Below the pieces are notes generated by a model. It worked only from the letters and a program-made list of their open reading frames with translations, was not told where the DNA came from and did not search any database. From Bacteroidales bacterium (GTDB lineage Bacteria > Bacteroidota > Bacteroidia > Bacteroidales > JAADJA01), in NCBI GenBank assembly GCA_016933115.1, contig JAFGBL010000172.1:1-64000 (forward strand): DNA of 64,000 nucleotides, read 5' to 3'. The translations under genes and the position numbers were made by a program. Position 1 is the stretch's first letter. Each line of letters opens with the position of its first letter. Below are positions 39,896 to 49,051 of this stretch, in pieces.

Positions 39896-41017
39896 TTATT
39901 GATTGACTTGAAATCCAAATGACCTCAAGGTTGATTTTACTTTTTCATCCGCATGATGCATGGTCAGTTCCCAGGCTGAATTTTCATGCCTGAAGACATA
40001 ATTCCCTCTCAAATCGGCAAAATGTTCTGGTGATGCTTTTAAAGTCACTGAATCCAAATGAATGGGATAAACAGCATTGAATACCATACTGTAAATTTCC
40101 TGTACCGGCATGTCATTACATTCCAGGTCAATTTTTTGTGGATCAGCCGGAATTTCAGGATACCAGGCATCAAGGCCCAATCCATAAATACGGCCTACGG
40201 ACTGCACCGTCATCGCAGTTGCGTTGGCCTTCCCTTCGATGGAATAGCCGGCAATATGCGGTGTGGCAATTTCGGTTATTTCCAGCAATTCAGAATCGAT
40301 ATGGGGTTCGTTTTCCCAAACATCAATCACCAGTCTTTTAATTTTTTCATTTCTGACCGCCAGTTTTAGAACGTCCGAATCTAAAACCGCCCCTCGGGAC
40401 GTATTGATCAGCACGACAGGTTTCACCAATCCTTCAAAGAATTCTTCATTTAAAAGATGAAATGTTTTATGCTCACCGCCAAAGGTAAGTGGCACATGCA
40501 AGGTAATAAAATCGGCATTTTGCTGAATTTCCGTTAAACCAGCAAAACCTTCCGCTCCTTCTGCCTTAGCCCTGGGTGGGTCATTGAGCAGGGTTTTCAT
40601 TCCCAGCAATTCAGCCACCCTGGCAACCCTCGAACCGATTACTCCAACACCGATAATTCCAATCGTTTTACCGGCCAGATCTATTTTTACTTTAGCTGCA
40701 ATCTCCAGCAGTGCTGCCGTAACATATTGTTCTACAGCACCGGCATTGCAGCCTTTGGCGGATGACCAGCGGATGTCATTAGCCTGACAGAATTGTTTGT
40801 CGATGTGATCATCACCAATAGTTGCAGTTGCAATGAAAGTGACAGATGAATTTTTCAGTAAATCTTCATTGCAAATTGTAATTGATCGCGTGAGCAGGAC
40901 ATCTGCATTTTTAAGCGAGGAAGGATCGATTTGATCACCGGGAAGGTAGTCAATTTCAGCAAAAGGTTCGAAAACTCCCTTTAAAAAAGGAATTTTATCA
41001 TCCGCAACTATTTTCAT
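39896..41017 (-). CDS. pdxB: erythronate-4-phosphate dehydrogenase
   Basis: A 373-residue D-2-hydroxyacid dehydrogenase. The NAD fold motif is GIIGVGVIGSRVA, and the catalytic Arg, Glu and His lie in INTSRGAVLD, ENEPH and ATPHIAGYS. The C-terminal extension with LRGNYVFRHENSAWELTMH is the PdxB dimerisation domain, which separates it from SerA or lactate dehydrogenase. It acts in the DXP-dependent pyridoxal 5'-phosphate pathway. It is followed 22 bases on by transketolase, an arrangement linking supply of erythrose 4-phosphate to its use. Confidence 0.9.
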   Translation of the reverse strand: MKIVADDKIPFLKGVFEPFAEIDYLPGDQIDPSSLKNADVLLTRSITICNEDLLKNSSVTFIATATIGDDHIDKQFCQANDIRWSSAKGCNAGAVEQYVTAALLEIAAKVKIDLAGKTIGIIGVGVIGSRVARVAELLGMKTLLNDPPRAKAEGAEGFAGLTEIQQNADFITLHVPLTFGGEHKTFHLLNEEFFEGLVKPVVLINTSRGAVLDSDVLKLAVRNEKIKRLVIDVWENEPHIDSELLEITEIATPHIAGYSIEGKANATAMTVQSVGRIYGLGLDAWYPEIPADPQKIDLECNDMPVQEIYSMVFNAVYPIHLDSVTLKASPEHFADLRGNYVFRHENSAWELTMHHADEKVKSTLRSFGFQVNQ

Positions 41018-41403
41018 TTATTGCTTCATATCAGTTTAATTGTCTTTCTGCTCCATGGATTTTCATTCCAACAGATTCATTCTCTTCCTGATTTTCGGGC
41101 AAAAATAAAAAAATAGTGCAGTGGTATTTGGGGTGTTGAAAAATGTTGAAAAATATCGAACCATTTTTTGCAGACTTGCAGCGCTTTCGCCTACCTGTCC
41201 GTCAGATTATGCAGGGTTTCAATGCAGCAAAACAGCTTACAAATTTTCCATAATAATTATTCTACCAATATTCAGTACCTCGCCAAGACAAAATCGAAAG
41301 TTTAAATTCTCATTATCCTATTTGCAATTTCAACAAAAATTTTGGTACGGGGCAACCAATTTCTATCTTTGAAACACTAACCAATAAATGGCAAAGCAAA
41401 TAG
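41018..41403. other. divergent intergenic region
   Basis: 386 bases between pdxB and the ECF sigma gene. On the minus strand TATTTTTG (41107-41100) is a possible -7 box for pdxB. On the plus strand the sigma-gene promoter sits at 41341-41371. A frame of 83 codons at 41121-41372 overlaps that promoter and has no protein-like composition. Confidence 0.5.
41341..41371 (+). promoter_or_regulatory. promoter of the ECF sigma operon
   Basis: TTTG (41341-41344), a 19-base spacer, and TATCTTTG (41364-41371): an exact match to the Bacteroidota housekeeping consensus. The ATG follows 32 bases later. It implies transcription by the main sigma factor rather than only by the encoded ECF factor. Confidence 0.75.
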
Positions 41404-41925
41404 ATGCCCGATTTCATAGAAGAAAAAATAATTGAAGGCTGTCTGAAAAACGACAGGGTAGCTCAAAAAGCTTTGTACGATCAATACAAAACAAAAATGT
41501 ACACCCTCGCTTTCAGGATCACAAACAACTTTGAAGACGCTGCAGATGCGGTACAGGAGGGATTTTTACAAGTGTTTGAAAGCCTGCCGACCTTTAATGG
41601 AGATTCGAAGCTTGGTACCTGGATACACACCATCATTGCCAGGGCAGCACTCAAAAAGGTCAAAAGTCAAATGCACTTTGAGGAAATTTCTGAAAATAAT
41701 CAAGATATATTCATCGACTGGGGTTCGGATATTGATGTGCAACAACTTGAAAAAGCCATTGCCGGGCTTCCGGCCGGCTATCGCTCAATATTTACATTGT
41801 ACGAAGTTGAAGGATTTAAACACCGTGAAATAGCAGAAATGCTTGATATTTCCGTGAACACTTCAAAAACACAATTGCTGAAGGCCAAACGAATGCTCAT
41901 TTCCAGACTTAACAACGGTGGATGA
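41404..41925 (+). CDS. ECF-type RNA polymerase sigma factor
   Basis: A 173-residue sigma-70 family factor with region 2 (DQYKTKMYTLAFRITNNFEDAADAVQEGF, which includes the -10 and core-binding parts) and region 4 (LPAGYRSIFTLYEVEGFKHREIAEML with helix-turn-helix DISVNTSKTQLLKAKRML). There is no region 3 or 1.1. It overlaps the next gene by 4 bases (ATGA), so sigma factor and putative anti-sigma factor are translated together. What it regulates is likely to include the envelope genes downstream, but their own promoters were not identified. Confidence 0.93.
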   Translation: MPDFIEEKIIEGCLKNDRVAQKALYDQYKTKMYTLAFRITNNFEDAADAVQEGFLQVFESLPTFNGDSKLGTWIHTIIARAALKKVKSQMHFEEISENNQDIFIDWGSDIDVQQLEKAIAGLPAGYRSIFTLYEVEGFKHREIAEMLDISVNTSKTQLLKAKRMLISRLNNGG

Positions 41926-42593
41926 TGGAAAAAAATCGTAAAATATTGCTTAGTGCACTGAAAAGGTTAACTCAACTTAAACCTGAGGATAAGATTTGGG
42001 AAAGCATTGATGAAAATATAAACCGCAAACATTTAACCGGGAAATTGCTTCGGTTCACACCTCCGGATTCAGTGTGGGAAAGCATTGAAGAAGACCTCCA
42101 TATCAGGAAATTGACCAGAAATCTGAATAATTTTGATCCACCTTCGGATGTTTGGCAAAATATCGAATACCAATTAAATACTGATCCATCCAGAAAAAAT
42201 ACAAGTACGATCGGTTTATGGTTAAGATGGTCAATAGCCGCAGCAGCAGTCCTTACTATTGGCTTGATTGTTTACCTGACGCTGATTGATTTCGACAAGG
42301 AAATCTCCTTCTCGGAAGAATGGATTGAAAAACAGGATTCACAAGAGTGGACTTCGGATGAGGAATTATTGGAGAAAACAATCTTTCTTATTTGTCAGGA
42401 AAAACCCGATGTATGCCGATCACCCAAGTTTAAAAAAATGGAAGACGAGCTCGTTTTTCTTACCCAAACCAAAGAAGATATAATCAGCCGTATGAATCCC
42501 TATGAAAATGATAGTGAAATGGCCCTGATGTTAACAAAAATCGAATTGGAACGAACCGATATCATTAACCAAATGGTAGCTTTGATCAACTGA
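41922..42593 (+). CDS. putative membrane anti-sigma factor with repeated PPxxVWxxIE motif
   Basis: A 223-residue protein. The first ~90 residues hold three copies of a 13-residue motif (PEDKIWESIDENI at 21-33, PPDSVWESIEEDL at 47-59, PPSDVWQNIEYQL at 73-85). A membrane segment follows at about 100-121 (WSIAAAAVLTIGLIVYL) and then a ~100-residue probably periplasmic domain with two Cys (LICQEKPDVC). The topology and the ATGA overlap with the ECF sigma gene support an anti-sigma role, but there is no recognisable zinc anti-sigma (HX3CX2C) motif. Confidence 0.7.
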   Translation: MMEKNRKILLSALKRLTQLKPEDKIWESIDENINRKHLTGKLLRFTPPDSVWESIEEDLHIRKLTRNLNNFDPPSDVWQNIEYQLNTDPSRKNTSTIGLWLRWSIAAAAVLTIGLIVYLTLIDFDKEISFSEEWIEKQDSQEWTSDEELLEKTIFLICQEKPDVCRSPKFKKMEDELVFLTQTKEDIISRMNPYENDSEMALMLTKIELERTDIINQMVALIN

Positions 42594-42597
42594 AAGT

Positions 42598-43497
42598 ATG
42601 AAATACCCCGGAAAAATATGGGTCTTACTGGTTTTTATCTCGCTCATAGCAGGGCCACCTACACTGTCGCAGGTTAAGGTGCAGGTAGTCACGCAAAAGA
42701 TCAGTAAAACATTTGATTGGAATAAAGGCATGTCATTGCAAATGAATGCCGAACATGCAGAGATCATTTGTACAACACATCCTTCAAACACCATCATACT
42801 CGAACTCACCATTACCTCCAAACATGAAAATAAAAATACGGCTGAAGGAGATTTAAAAAAGATGAAATGGCTGGCCGAAATGAAGGGAGATAAATTCTAC
42901 CTGCGGAACTATGTGGAATTGGCACGTGGCGAAACCCGTCCCGAATCGGCGCTCAAGGTTACTTACAACCTGAAGGTTCCGGAAGATTGTCCACTGGATA
43001 TCCGCAATTATTTCGGCAGCATCGACATAAAAAACGTGAAAGCCGGGCTAAAGATCAACAGCGAGTTCAGTAAAATCAGCCTTGGAAAAGTGGGTGGCAA
43101 CGTCAACATACAAACACTTTTCGGAGATATCGACTGCACGCAGGTTGACGGAGAAACAGCCATCATATCCAACCGATCGGATATAAGCATGGCAGAAATG
43201 AGCGGAAATATCGACATTGATGCATCGGTTGCTGAAATTAACCTCGGCAGTTTTGGGAAAGTTAAACAACTTAAGATCAAAGCGGAAAAGTCGGTAATTG
43301 ATCTGAAAATGCCACAATTCGATCAATTCGCTTTTAGTCTGGATCTTTCGGACTGTGAATTCAAAAAACCGGAAAACATGATGGTTGATATTTCCCTGTC
43401 TGATCCGTCAAACATCAAAGCCAAATTCCAGGTAAATTCAAATAAGCCCCTTGTTACTATCAATCTAAATTTTGGATCATTAGCAATAAACCCATAA
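42598..43497 (+). CDS. secreted DUF4097-like beta-helix protein
   Basis: A 299-residue protein with a signal peptide (WVLLVFISLIAGPPTLSQ). The body has the repeating short-strand pattern of DUF4097 putative adhesins: YFGSIDIKNVKAGLKINSE, LGKVGGNVNIQTLFGDID, then NRSDISMAEMSGNIDIDAS. Such proteins usually accompany ECF sigma/anti-sigma pairs. It starts 4 bases after the anti-sigma gene. It is probably periplasmic or on the cell surface; ligand unknown. Confidence 0.75.
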   Translation: MKYPGKIWVLLVFISLIAGPPTLSQVKVQVVTQKISKTFDWNKGMSLQMNAEHAEIICTTHPSNTIILELTITSKHENKNTAEGDLKKMKWLAEMKGDKFYLRNYVELARGETRPESALKVTYNLKVPEDCPLDIRNYFGSIDIKNVKAGLKINSEFSKISLGKVGGNVNIQTLFGDIDCTQVDGETAIISNRSDISMAEMSGNIDIDASVAEINLGSFGKVKQLKIKAEKSVIDLKMPQFDQFAFSLDLSDCEFKKPENMMVDISLSDPSNIKAKFQVNSNKPLVTINLNFGSLAINP

Positions 43498-43498
43498 A

Positions 43499-44767
43499 AT
43501 GAATATGAAAAAAGGTCACAAATTGATGAAGTTAATGCAGATCATATTATTGATTGGGTGCATTTCGTTTCAACTAAAATCAAATGCCCAAAGCGGTTTA
43601 AAATCCGACACGGTGTCAAAATTGCCCGACAGCATCATGCAATACATTACACCCCTGGATTATGCATTTATGATGCACGAGGAAACATCGTGGTTGTTAA
43701 AGGGATTTATCTCAACAGACCCCCGGTATGATGACCGACTGCATTTGAAAGTTGCTTTTGAAAAAAGAATCACTCCAGTTTTTACCTTAAATTTTTCAGC
43801 TGATAATTCATCTTCAGATCTATTTCTTTGGGCTCCTGAAAATGATGTATTCAAATTATCAATGGATACACGGTGGTATTATTCACAAAACAAAAAGGTA
43901 AACCAAAGTAAAGTTGCCAGAAGCATGTCAGATAATTATATTTCCCTGGGACTAGAATATATACACTTCTATGAGTACTATCCTGAACATTTTGATTACG
44001 ATCAAAATTATTTTTCAATAAATTCAAAATGGGGATTACAAAGAAGATTGTTAAAGCATGGCATTGTTGATATAGGGTTCAAAACCGGGATCGTATTTGG
44101 GGCACAGAACTACAGTACACCCTCATTTACCTTTAACACATATATTGATCTGGGACTTGCTCTAACCAAAGATAAATACACCCTGGACCGGGAAAAACTA
44201 TGTCCTGTCCTCAGGTGTTATGAATCGCAGAAATATCTGCTAAAAACTGATTTCAGTCAACTTATTAATTTTTCGTTTTTACAAAAAGATATTTATTTCG
44301 AGATATCACCTAAAATTGCATTTGAATATAAAATCGGGAGCAGTCCTTTCTCACTTAATACGGAATTGGGAGGTGGTTTTATGTTTTATAATCATAAAAA
44401 TCCATCTAATCAAAAAGGATTTACGCAAAGTATTTTGCATAATGAATACAAGAACTGGAGAATATATATTGAACTTGAAAGCAGGTGGTATTATAACCTT
44501 CATCGCAGAATTCTGAAGGGCAAATCGGGGAATGGGCTATCTGCCAGTTATATTGCCATTGGGGGGAGCTATAAGTATTTCAAAGAGAACTGGGTACCTG
44601 AAGGATACTATTACCCTAAAGCATATGTTGTTGGCGGTTGGCAAAGACTTTTTACGAAACATTTATATTTCGATATTCAGCTGGGATTTGAACAAACATT
44701 TCAAACTGAATATACCCAGGGTGGTTTGGATCCCCGCATTAAAATCACCCTGGGTTACAGATTCTAA
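43499..44767 (+). CDS. unrecognised outer-membrane-like protein, paralogue A
   Basis: A 422-residue protein with a signal peptide (LMKLMQIILLIGCISFQ). Mature sequence begins with a conserved block containing PDSIMQYITPL and YAFMMHEET, then many aromatic-rich strands (RWYYSQN, MSDNYISLGLEY), a CPVLRCYESQKY motif with two Cys, and a C-terminal GKSGNGLSASYIAIGGSY followed by a last strand ending in TLGYRF. The terminal Phe and strand pattern suggest an outer-membrane barrel. It starts 1 base after the previous stop. I know no named family. The downstream gene is a tandem paralogue. Confidence 0.7.
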   Translation: MNMKKGHKLMKLMQIILLIGCISFQLKSNAQSGLKSDTVSKLPDSIMQYITPLDYAFMMHEETSWLLKGFISTDPRYDDRLHLKVAFEKRITPVFTLNFSADNSSSDLFLWAPENDVFKLSMDTRWYYSQNKKVNQSKVARSMSDNYISLGLEYIHFYEYYPEHFDYDQNYFSINSKWGLQRRLLKHGIVDIGFKTGIVFGAQNYSTPSFTFNTYIDLGLALTKDKYTLDREKLCPVLRCYESQKYLLKTDFSQLINFSFLQKDIYFEISPKIAFEYKIGSSPFSLNTELGGGFMFYNHKNPSNQKGFTQSILHNEYKNWRIYIELESRWYYNLHRRILKGKSGNGLSASYIAIGGSYKYFKENWVPEGYYYPKAYVVGGWQRLFTKHLYFDIQLGFEQTFQTEYTQGGLDPRIKITLGYRF

Positions 44768-44802
44768 TTTCTTAACAAAACCATGCAAAAAGAATAATAA
44801 AT

Positions 44803-46101
44803 ATGGTCAAACCCTGCAATTTGATATTGAAAGCCACGATTGCGATGATCATCGTTTTAATGAACTCATACTATATTTACCCTCAGAACACTTTAGTCAG
44901 CGATACCTTAATACAACCACCTGACAGCATCATGCAATACATCACACCACTGGAGTACGCTTTTATGATGCACGAGGAGACGAATTGGATCATCAAGGCA
45001 AATGCCCTGGTGAATACACAATTCGGTAATCTATTGAATTATAAACTGGGCCTGGAACAACGGTTAACACCGAGTTTTACATTAAACATCAGTTTGGCCG
45101 GGTCCGTAGCATGGATATCAGAGAAACTTTACCATTCCGATTATATTAATGCAGCTATGGAGGCCAGGTGGTATTACCGTTTAAAACAAAGGAGAATTCA
45201 GAATAAACTGGCGATGAGTATGTCGGATAATTACATTGCACTCGGAATTAGTGATGCGCATTTGATGAATAAAGCTGTTACAGAAAATGTTATTATTCCG
45301 CAGTATCATGATTACCTGAATTTTTATCTGAAATGGGGATTTCAGAGACGATTTTTAAAATCAGGACATGCCGATTTCGGCATAAGTGCAGGAGTTATTA
45401 AACCTATGGCAAAAAATTCAAATTATTCTTTAAGTCTCAGCACTTATGTTGATTTAGGTTTTGCACTTGCAAGAGACAAATATAACCTTAAACAGGAATT
45501 CATTTGTCCTGTGATGAAGTGTTATGAAAACAGGAACTATGTCCTGAAATCAAATTTGAGCCATTTAGTAACTATTGTTATTGATGAATGGATTAGCGGT
45601 TTTGGACTGGATCCAAATATCTCCTTTGAACATAAAATCAATCAATCATCTTTTTCTGTTAATTCCGAATTGAGTGCACAATTTTCTTTTTCACGGTTCA
45701 AATTAACGGAAAATTCAGCCTATTTATCCGACTCGGCTGTTAGGACAGGATACAGAACGGATAATGAGAAAAACTATTCAACAGACATAAACATAGTATT
45801 TTTGGCAGAAGGAAGATGGTATTACAACCTGAAAAGCCGGATGTTTAAAGGCAAATGCGGAAACAGCTTATCGGCTGATTATGCTGCATTTGGTGCAGTC
45901 TACCAATTTACAAGTGATGAATTGTATAACCGTTTCGGATATAATCGGCCCTTTATTTTCCTTAAAGCCGGATGGCAGAGGTTATTTAGCGAACATCTCT
46001 ACTACGACATCCGCTTAGGAGCGGAGTATTATTTTAAAGATGATAAATATAAGGGAGAAATTAAACCATTAATCAGCATTGCTGTAGGTTTCCAGTTATA
46101 A
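44803..46101 (+). CDS. unrecognised outer-membrane-like protein, paralogue B
   Basis: A 432-residue tandem paralogue of the preceding gene. Shared elements in the same order are PDSIMQYITPL, YAFMMHEET, RWYYRLK, MSDNYIALGI, CPVMKCYENRNY, and GKCGNSLSADYAAFGAVY; the end (LISIAVGFQL) again looks like a last barrel strand. The N-terminal hydrophobic stretch (LKATIAMIIVLMNSYYIYPQ) is a likely signal peptide. It is separated by 35 bases. The duplication is old: the two proteins share motifs but differ in the loops, so they may bind different partners. Confidence 0.7.
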   Translation: MVKPCNLILKATIAMIIVLMNSYYIYPQNTLVSDTLIQPPDSIMQYITPLEYAFMMHEETNWIIKANALVNTQFGNLLNYKLGLEQRLTPSFTLNISLAGSVAWISEKLYHSDYINAAMEARWYYRLKQRRIQNKLAMSMSDNYIALGISDAHLMNKAVTENVIIPQYHDYLNFYLKWGFQRRFLKSGHADFGISAGVIKPMAKNSNYSLSLSTYVDLGFALARDKYNLKQEFICPVMKCYENRNYVLKSNLSHLVTIVIDEWISGFGLDPNISFEHKINQSSFSVNSELSAQFSFSRFKLTENSAYLSDSAVRTGYRTDNEKNYSTDINIVFLAEGRWYYNLKSRMFKGKCGNSLSADYAAFGAVYQFTSDELYNRFGYNRPFIFLKAGWQRLFSEHLYYDIRLGAEYYFKDDKYKGEIKPLISIAVGFQL

Positions 46102-46150
46102 CCTTAACAATTTCACCTGCATGGTAAATTGTAATATCTGAATCTTGAAT

Positions 46151-46408
46151 TTAAGTCAACCAACTTTGCGATTTGAAATTTCCATTTTTCAATTTGCATT
46201 TCAAATCCCTGCTATGTGGAAGCCAAATGTTTATTGAAAACGCTGTCAAAAATTGAAAATGCGCACCATAAGTGTTCAACGTAATAGTAGAAGACCATTT
46301 TAAAAATTCCTTCATCCTTTTCACAAAATGCTTTGAATCATCCCACTCACCCAACCTGATCCTGTATCCTTTAAAATTCCCGGATTCATTGTCCTTATGG
46401 ATTATCAA
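46151..46408 (-). pseudogene. degenerate copy of the hydE 3' end
   Basis: On the minus strand, residues GYRIRLGEWDDSKHFVKR match the last residues of the intact HydE (GYKIKLGEWGDSRHFARR), and the preceding KDNESG corresponds to KINESD. The DNA at about 46318-46410 aligns with 46658-46752 with many substitutions. Only the C-terminal ~28 codons are related; the frame then runs on into unrelated sequence. It is therefore a remnant, not a working maturase. It lies just beyond the hydE stop, with repeat palindromes between the two. Confidence 0.7.
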
Positions 46409-46434
46409 GGTACAAAATCGTTAATTTTAACATT

Positions 46435-46625
46435 GTGCACCTACGGAGCACCGAAAAGGTATTGATGTATTTTTCTACCAACATTAAGCCCCTCCGGGGC
46501 TACAGGAAATTTGCAGTTTGCACATTATTTTTTGCAATTTGAAATTTTAAAACCAAGGCACCGTAGGTGCCAAATATGGGTAGAAAAATTTGGTGGAAGG
46601 AGAAATGGCGCGCCGTAGGTGCGCC
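46435..46625. repeat. cluster of GTAGGTGC-type palindromes
   Basis: Four short palindromes lie between the hydE remnant and hydE: GTGCACCTACGGAGCAC (46435-46451), AGCCCCTCCGGGGCT (46487-46501), GGCACCGTAGGTGCC (46557-46571) and GGCGCGCCGTAGGTGCGCC (46607-46625). TTTTTCTACC near 46470 and GGGTAGAAAAA near 46578 are in inverted orientation, giving the cluster a mirrored outline. It looks like a dispersed non-coding repeat; no transposase is nearby. Confidence 0.75.
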
Positions 46626-46655
46626 ATATCTGAAATGAAAACCAATGCTAATAAA

Positions 46656-47738
46656 TCAATTCACCCGCCTCGCAAAATGCCTTGAATCCCCCCATTCCCC
46701 CAATTTAATCTTATAACCATTCAGCATATCCGATTCATTGATCTTCCGGATCAGATCATCCGCTTCGGTGAGGTAAGGTTTGTTTTCATAGAGGAAATAG
46801 TTCTCCCGGTATTTTAAGGGCGTTAGGTTCGGCATTAATACATTGGCACCGGCACGAATGGCTTGCAGCCGGCCATCATCCACAAGGGAATCGAGTGCGG
46901 TGGCGGCGGCAATGTTGATGTCGGGCATCAAGATTCGTAAAACTGAAATCGTTAGCAGGGAAAGCTCCAGCCTTTCTTTTTTTGGCAATAATTGGTCCCT
47001 GGATTCAAATAACGGCGTATCCTTATGTTCGATATAGGGCCCCATGCCCACCATGTCGACATTGAGGGTTTTCAGCATCAGAAGGTCATCGACAAGGTTT
47101 CCGATGGTTTGGCCGGGCAGTCCGATCATCATGCCTGAGCCTACCTGATAACCGGTTTCTTTTAAATATTGCAATGAATTCAACCGGTTAAGCAGGAAAT
47201 GTTTTTTGTTGTTGGGATGGATCTTATAATACAACTCCGGATCTGAGGCTTCGAACCGCAACAGGTAACGATGGGCTCCGCTGTCGAACCACCTCTTATA
47301 AGTTTCTTTGGTTTGATCTCCGCAGGAAAGGGTGATCCCGAGTTTGCCTTTCGATAGCATTTTAATCTTTTGAACCAGGTTACTGATGATTTCGATAAAT
47401 TCCTGATCCGTCCGTTCTCCCGACTGTATCACCACTGAACCATAGTTGTTCTCAAAAGCATATTCGGCACAACGAAGCACTTCCTCTTCCTCGATACAGT
47501 AGCGTTCCACGTTTTTATTCCCCGCACGGATACCGCAATAGAAGCAGTTTTTTTCGCAGATATTCGAAAACTCGATCAGTCCGCGGAGGTAAATTTCATT
47601 CCCGACTAATTCCGCTCTGACTTCCATAGCTTTTTGAAAGATCAAATCCCGCTCATTCTGATTTTGCACCGAAAGCAACCGGATCAGGTCTTCGCGCGAA
47701 AGCGATTCTTTTTCCAATATATGGGTTATGTCAGGCAT
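46656..47738 (-). CDS. hydE: [FeFe]-hydrogenase maturase HydE (radical SAM)
   Basis: A 360-residue radical SAM enzyme. The CX3CX2C cluster motif is at Cys61, Cys65 and Cys68 (CEKNCFYCG), followed by ERYCIEEEEVLRCAEYAFE and a TIM barrel with SGERTDQEFIEII and GMMIGLPGQT. In the H-cluster pathway it acts on a synthon made by HydG to assemble the dithiomethylamine-bridged di-iron unit on HydF. It overlaps the hydF stop by 8 bases and is the last gene of the hydrogenase locus. BioB and PylB are relatives, but the hydG-hydF-hydE order decides the call. Confidence 0.93.
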   Translation of the reverse strand: MPDITHILEKESLSREDLIRLLSVQNQNERDLIFQKAMEVRAELVGNEIYLRGLIEFSNICEKNCFYCGIRAGNKNVERYCIEEEEVLRCAEYAFENNYGSVVIQSGERTDQEFIEIISNLVQKIKMLSKGKLGITLSCGDQTKETYKRWFDSGAHRYLLRFEASDPELYYKIHPNNKKHFLLNRLNSLQYLKETGYQVGSGMMIGLPGQTIGNLVDDLLMLKTLNVDMVGMGPYIEHKDTPLFESRDQLLPKKERLELSLLTISVLRILMPDINIAAATALDSLVDDGRLQAIRAGANVLMPNLTPLKYRENYFLYENKPYLTEADDLIRKINESDMLNGYKIKLGEWGDSRHFARRVN

Positions 47739-48942
47739 ACACTTTCCGGAAAGGTTCCGTTACACGATCAAACATACCATTCACCCAGGCAATGGCCATA
47801 CCGTAGTTGGAGATGGCAATTTCGGCATCTTTGGCAGGTTTCAGGCGGCTCCACAATTGTTTTCTTGTCACCATGCAGCCACCGCACTGGATCAGAAGTT
47901 TGTAGTCTTCCGGGTCACGGGTGATCTTGTCCAGACCGGCCACGATGTCGAAATCTATTTTTTTCCCGGTATATTCACTGATCCATTTCGGAAGTTTATA
48001 ACGCCCGATATCGTCGCAGTTCACCTGGTGCGTGCATGATTCGAGGATCAGTACCCGGTCCCCATCCTGCAATTCCCCGATCTTCGGGGTTCCTTTCAGA
48101 TAAGCCTCAAAATCGCCCCTGAACCGGGCCAGCATTATGCTGAAGCTCGTAAACGGAACAAAAGCCGGCACAATGTCTTTCATTTTTCCAAACACCTGGC
48201 TGTCGGTAATAGCGAGCTTGGGTTTGATGCCTGAAGTTTTGAAAAAATTCTCCACCTGGTCTTCCTTCAGCACAATGTTGATGGCGTCGTTATCGAGCAC
48301 ATCGCGGATGGCCATCACCTGAGGCAGGATCATCCGTCCATCGGGCGCTTCATTGTCGATGGGGGTGATGAGCAGCACGTAATCGCCTTTTCCGATAAGA
48401 TCGCCCAGTAATTTTGGTTTTTGAAAAACCGATTCGGGTATGGTGTTTTTTAAAGATGCAATTACCTTTTCCAGGTTATGTTTTTCTCTGGCGCTGAAAT
48501 CGGTGAGTTCAGCCTTTGTGATCGTCTCAACACGGATCCGGGTTTTATCTTCCAGCGGTTGTTCGTCTGATTTATTATGAACAAGGATATACGGAACTTC
48601 AAAATTATCAAAGGTTTTGATCAAATCTTCTTCAAACCCTTCGAACGTATTTTCTGAGATCATCAACACGGCACAATCCACGGTTTTGAGAACCTGCAGT
48701 GATTTTTCAATCCGCTTTTCCCCGAGTTCCCCCACGTCATCAATTCCGGCAGTATCCACCACGATAGCCGGCCCGATCCCGAATATCTCGATGGATTTTT
48801 TCACCGGGTCCGTAGTCGTGCCAGCCTGTTCGGAAACAATGGCGATCTCTTGTCCGACCAGCGCATTGATGAATGAGCTTTTGCCGGTGTTTCGCCTTCC
48901 GAATATGCCGATGTGGGGTTTGTTGTCGCGGGTTCTGTTCAT
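47731..48942 (-). CDS. hydF: [FeFe]-hydrogenase maturation GTPase HydF
   Basis: A 403-residue scaffold on which the di-iron subcluster is built before transfer to HydA. The N-terminal GTPase has GRRNTGKSS (15-23), DTAGID (G3) and NKSD (G4). The C-terminal cluster domain has ESCTHQVNC and IQCGGCMVTRKQL, giving the family's HX(~45)CX2C ligand set. Length is normal. It precedes hydE with an 8-base overlap and follows hydG by about 190 bases that contain a half copy of a hairpin repeat. Confidence 0.94.
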   Translation of the reverse strand: MNRTRDNKPHIGIFGRRNTGKSSFINALVGQEIAIVSEQAGTTTDPVKKSIEIFGIGPAIVVDTAGIDDVGELGEKRIEKSLQVLKTVDCAVLMISENTFEGFEEDLIKTFDNFEVPYILVHNKSDEQPLEDKTRIRVETITKAELTDFSAREKHNLEKVIASLKNTIPESVFQKPKLLGDLIGKGDYVLLITPIDNEAPDGRMILPQVMAIRDVLDNDAINIVLKEDQVENFFKTSGIKPKLAITDSQVFGKMKDIVPAFVPFTSFSIMLARFRGDFEAYLKGTPKIGELQDGDRVLILESCTHQVNCDDIGRYKLPKWISEYTGKKIDFDIVAGLDKITRDPEDYKLLIQCGGCMVTRKQLWSRLKPAKDAEIAISNYGMAIAWVNGMFDRVTEPFRKVYA

Positions 48943-49051
48943 TGTAGTTTGATTTAGTAAAAAATGGTCAGCAGTCCTTTCGGGCCGCCGACCTTGCTAC
49001 GACAAATTAAATTTAAAAGTGTGTGTATCGTTATTACCCTTACTACTGGGG

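Noticed and set aside
39874-39918. Upstream start for transketolase
   Set aside because: It overlaps the pdxB stop and adds residues not found in the family.
41121-41372. 83-codon plus-strand frame between pdxB and the sigma gene
   Set aside because: It covers the sigma-gene promoter and is not protein-like.
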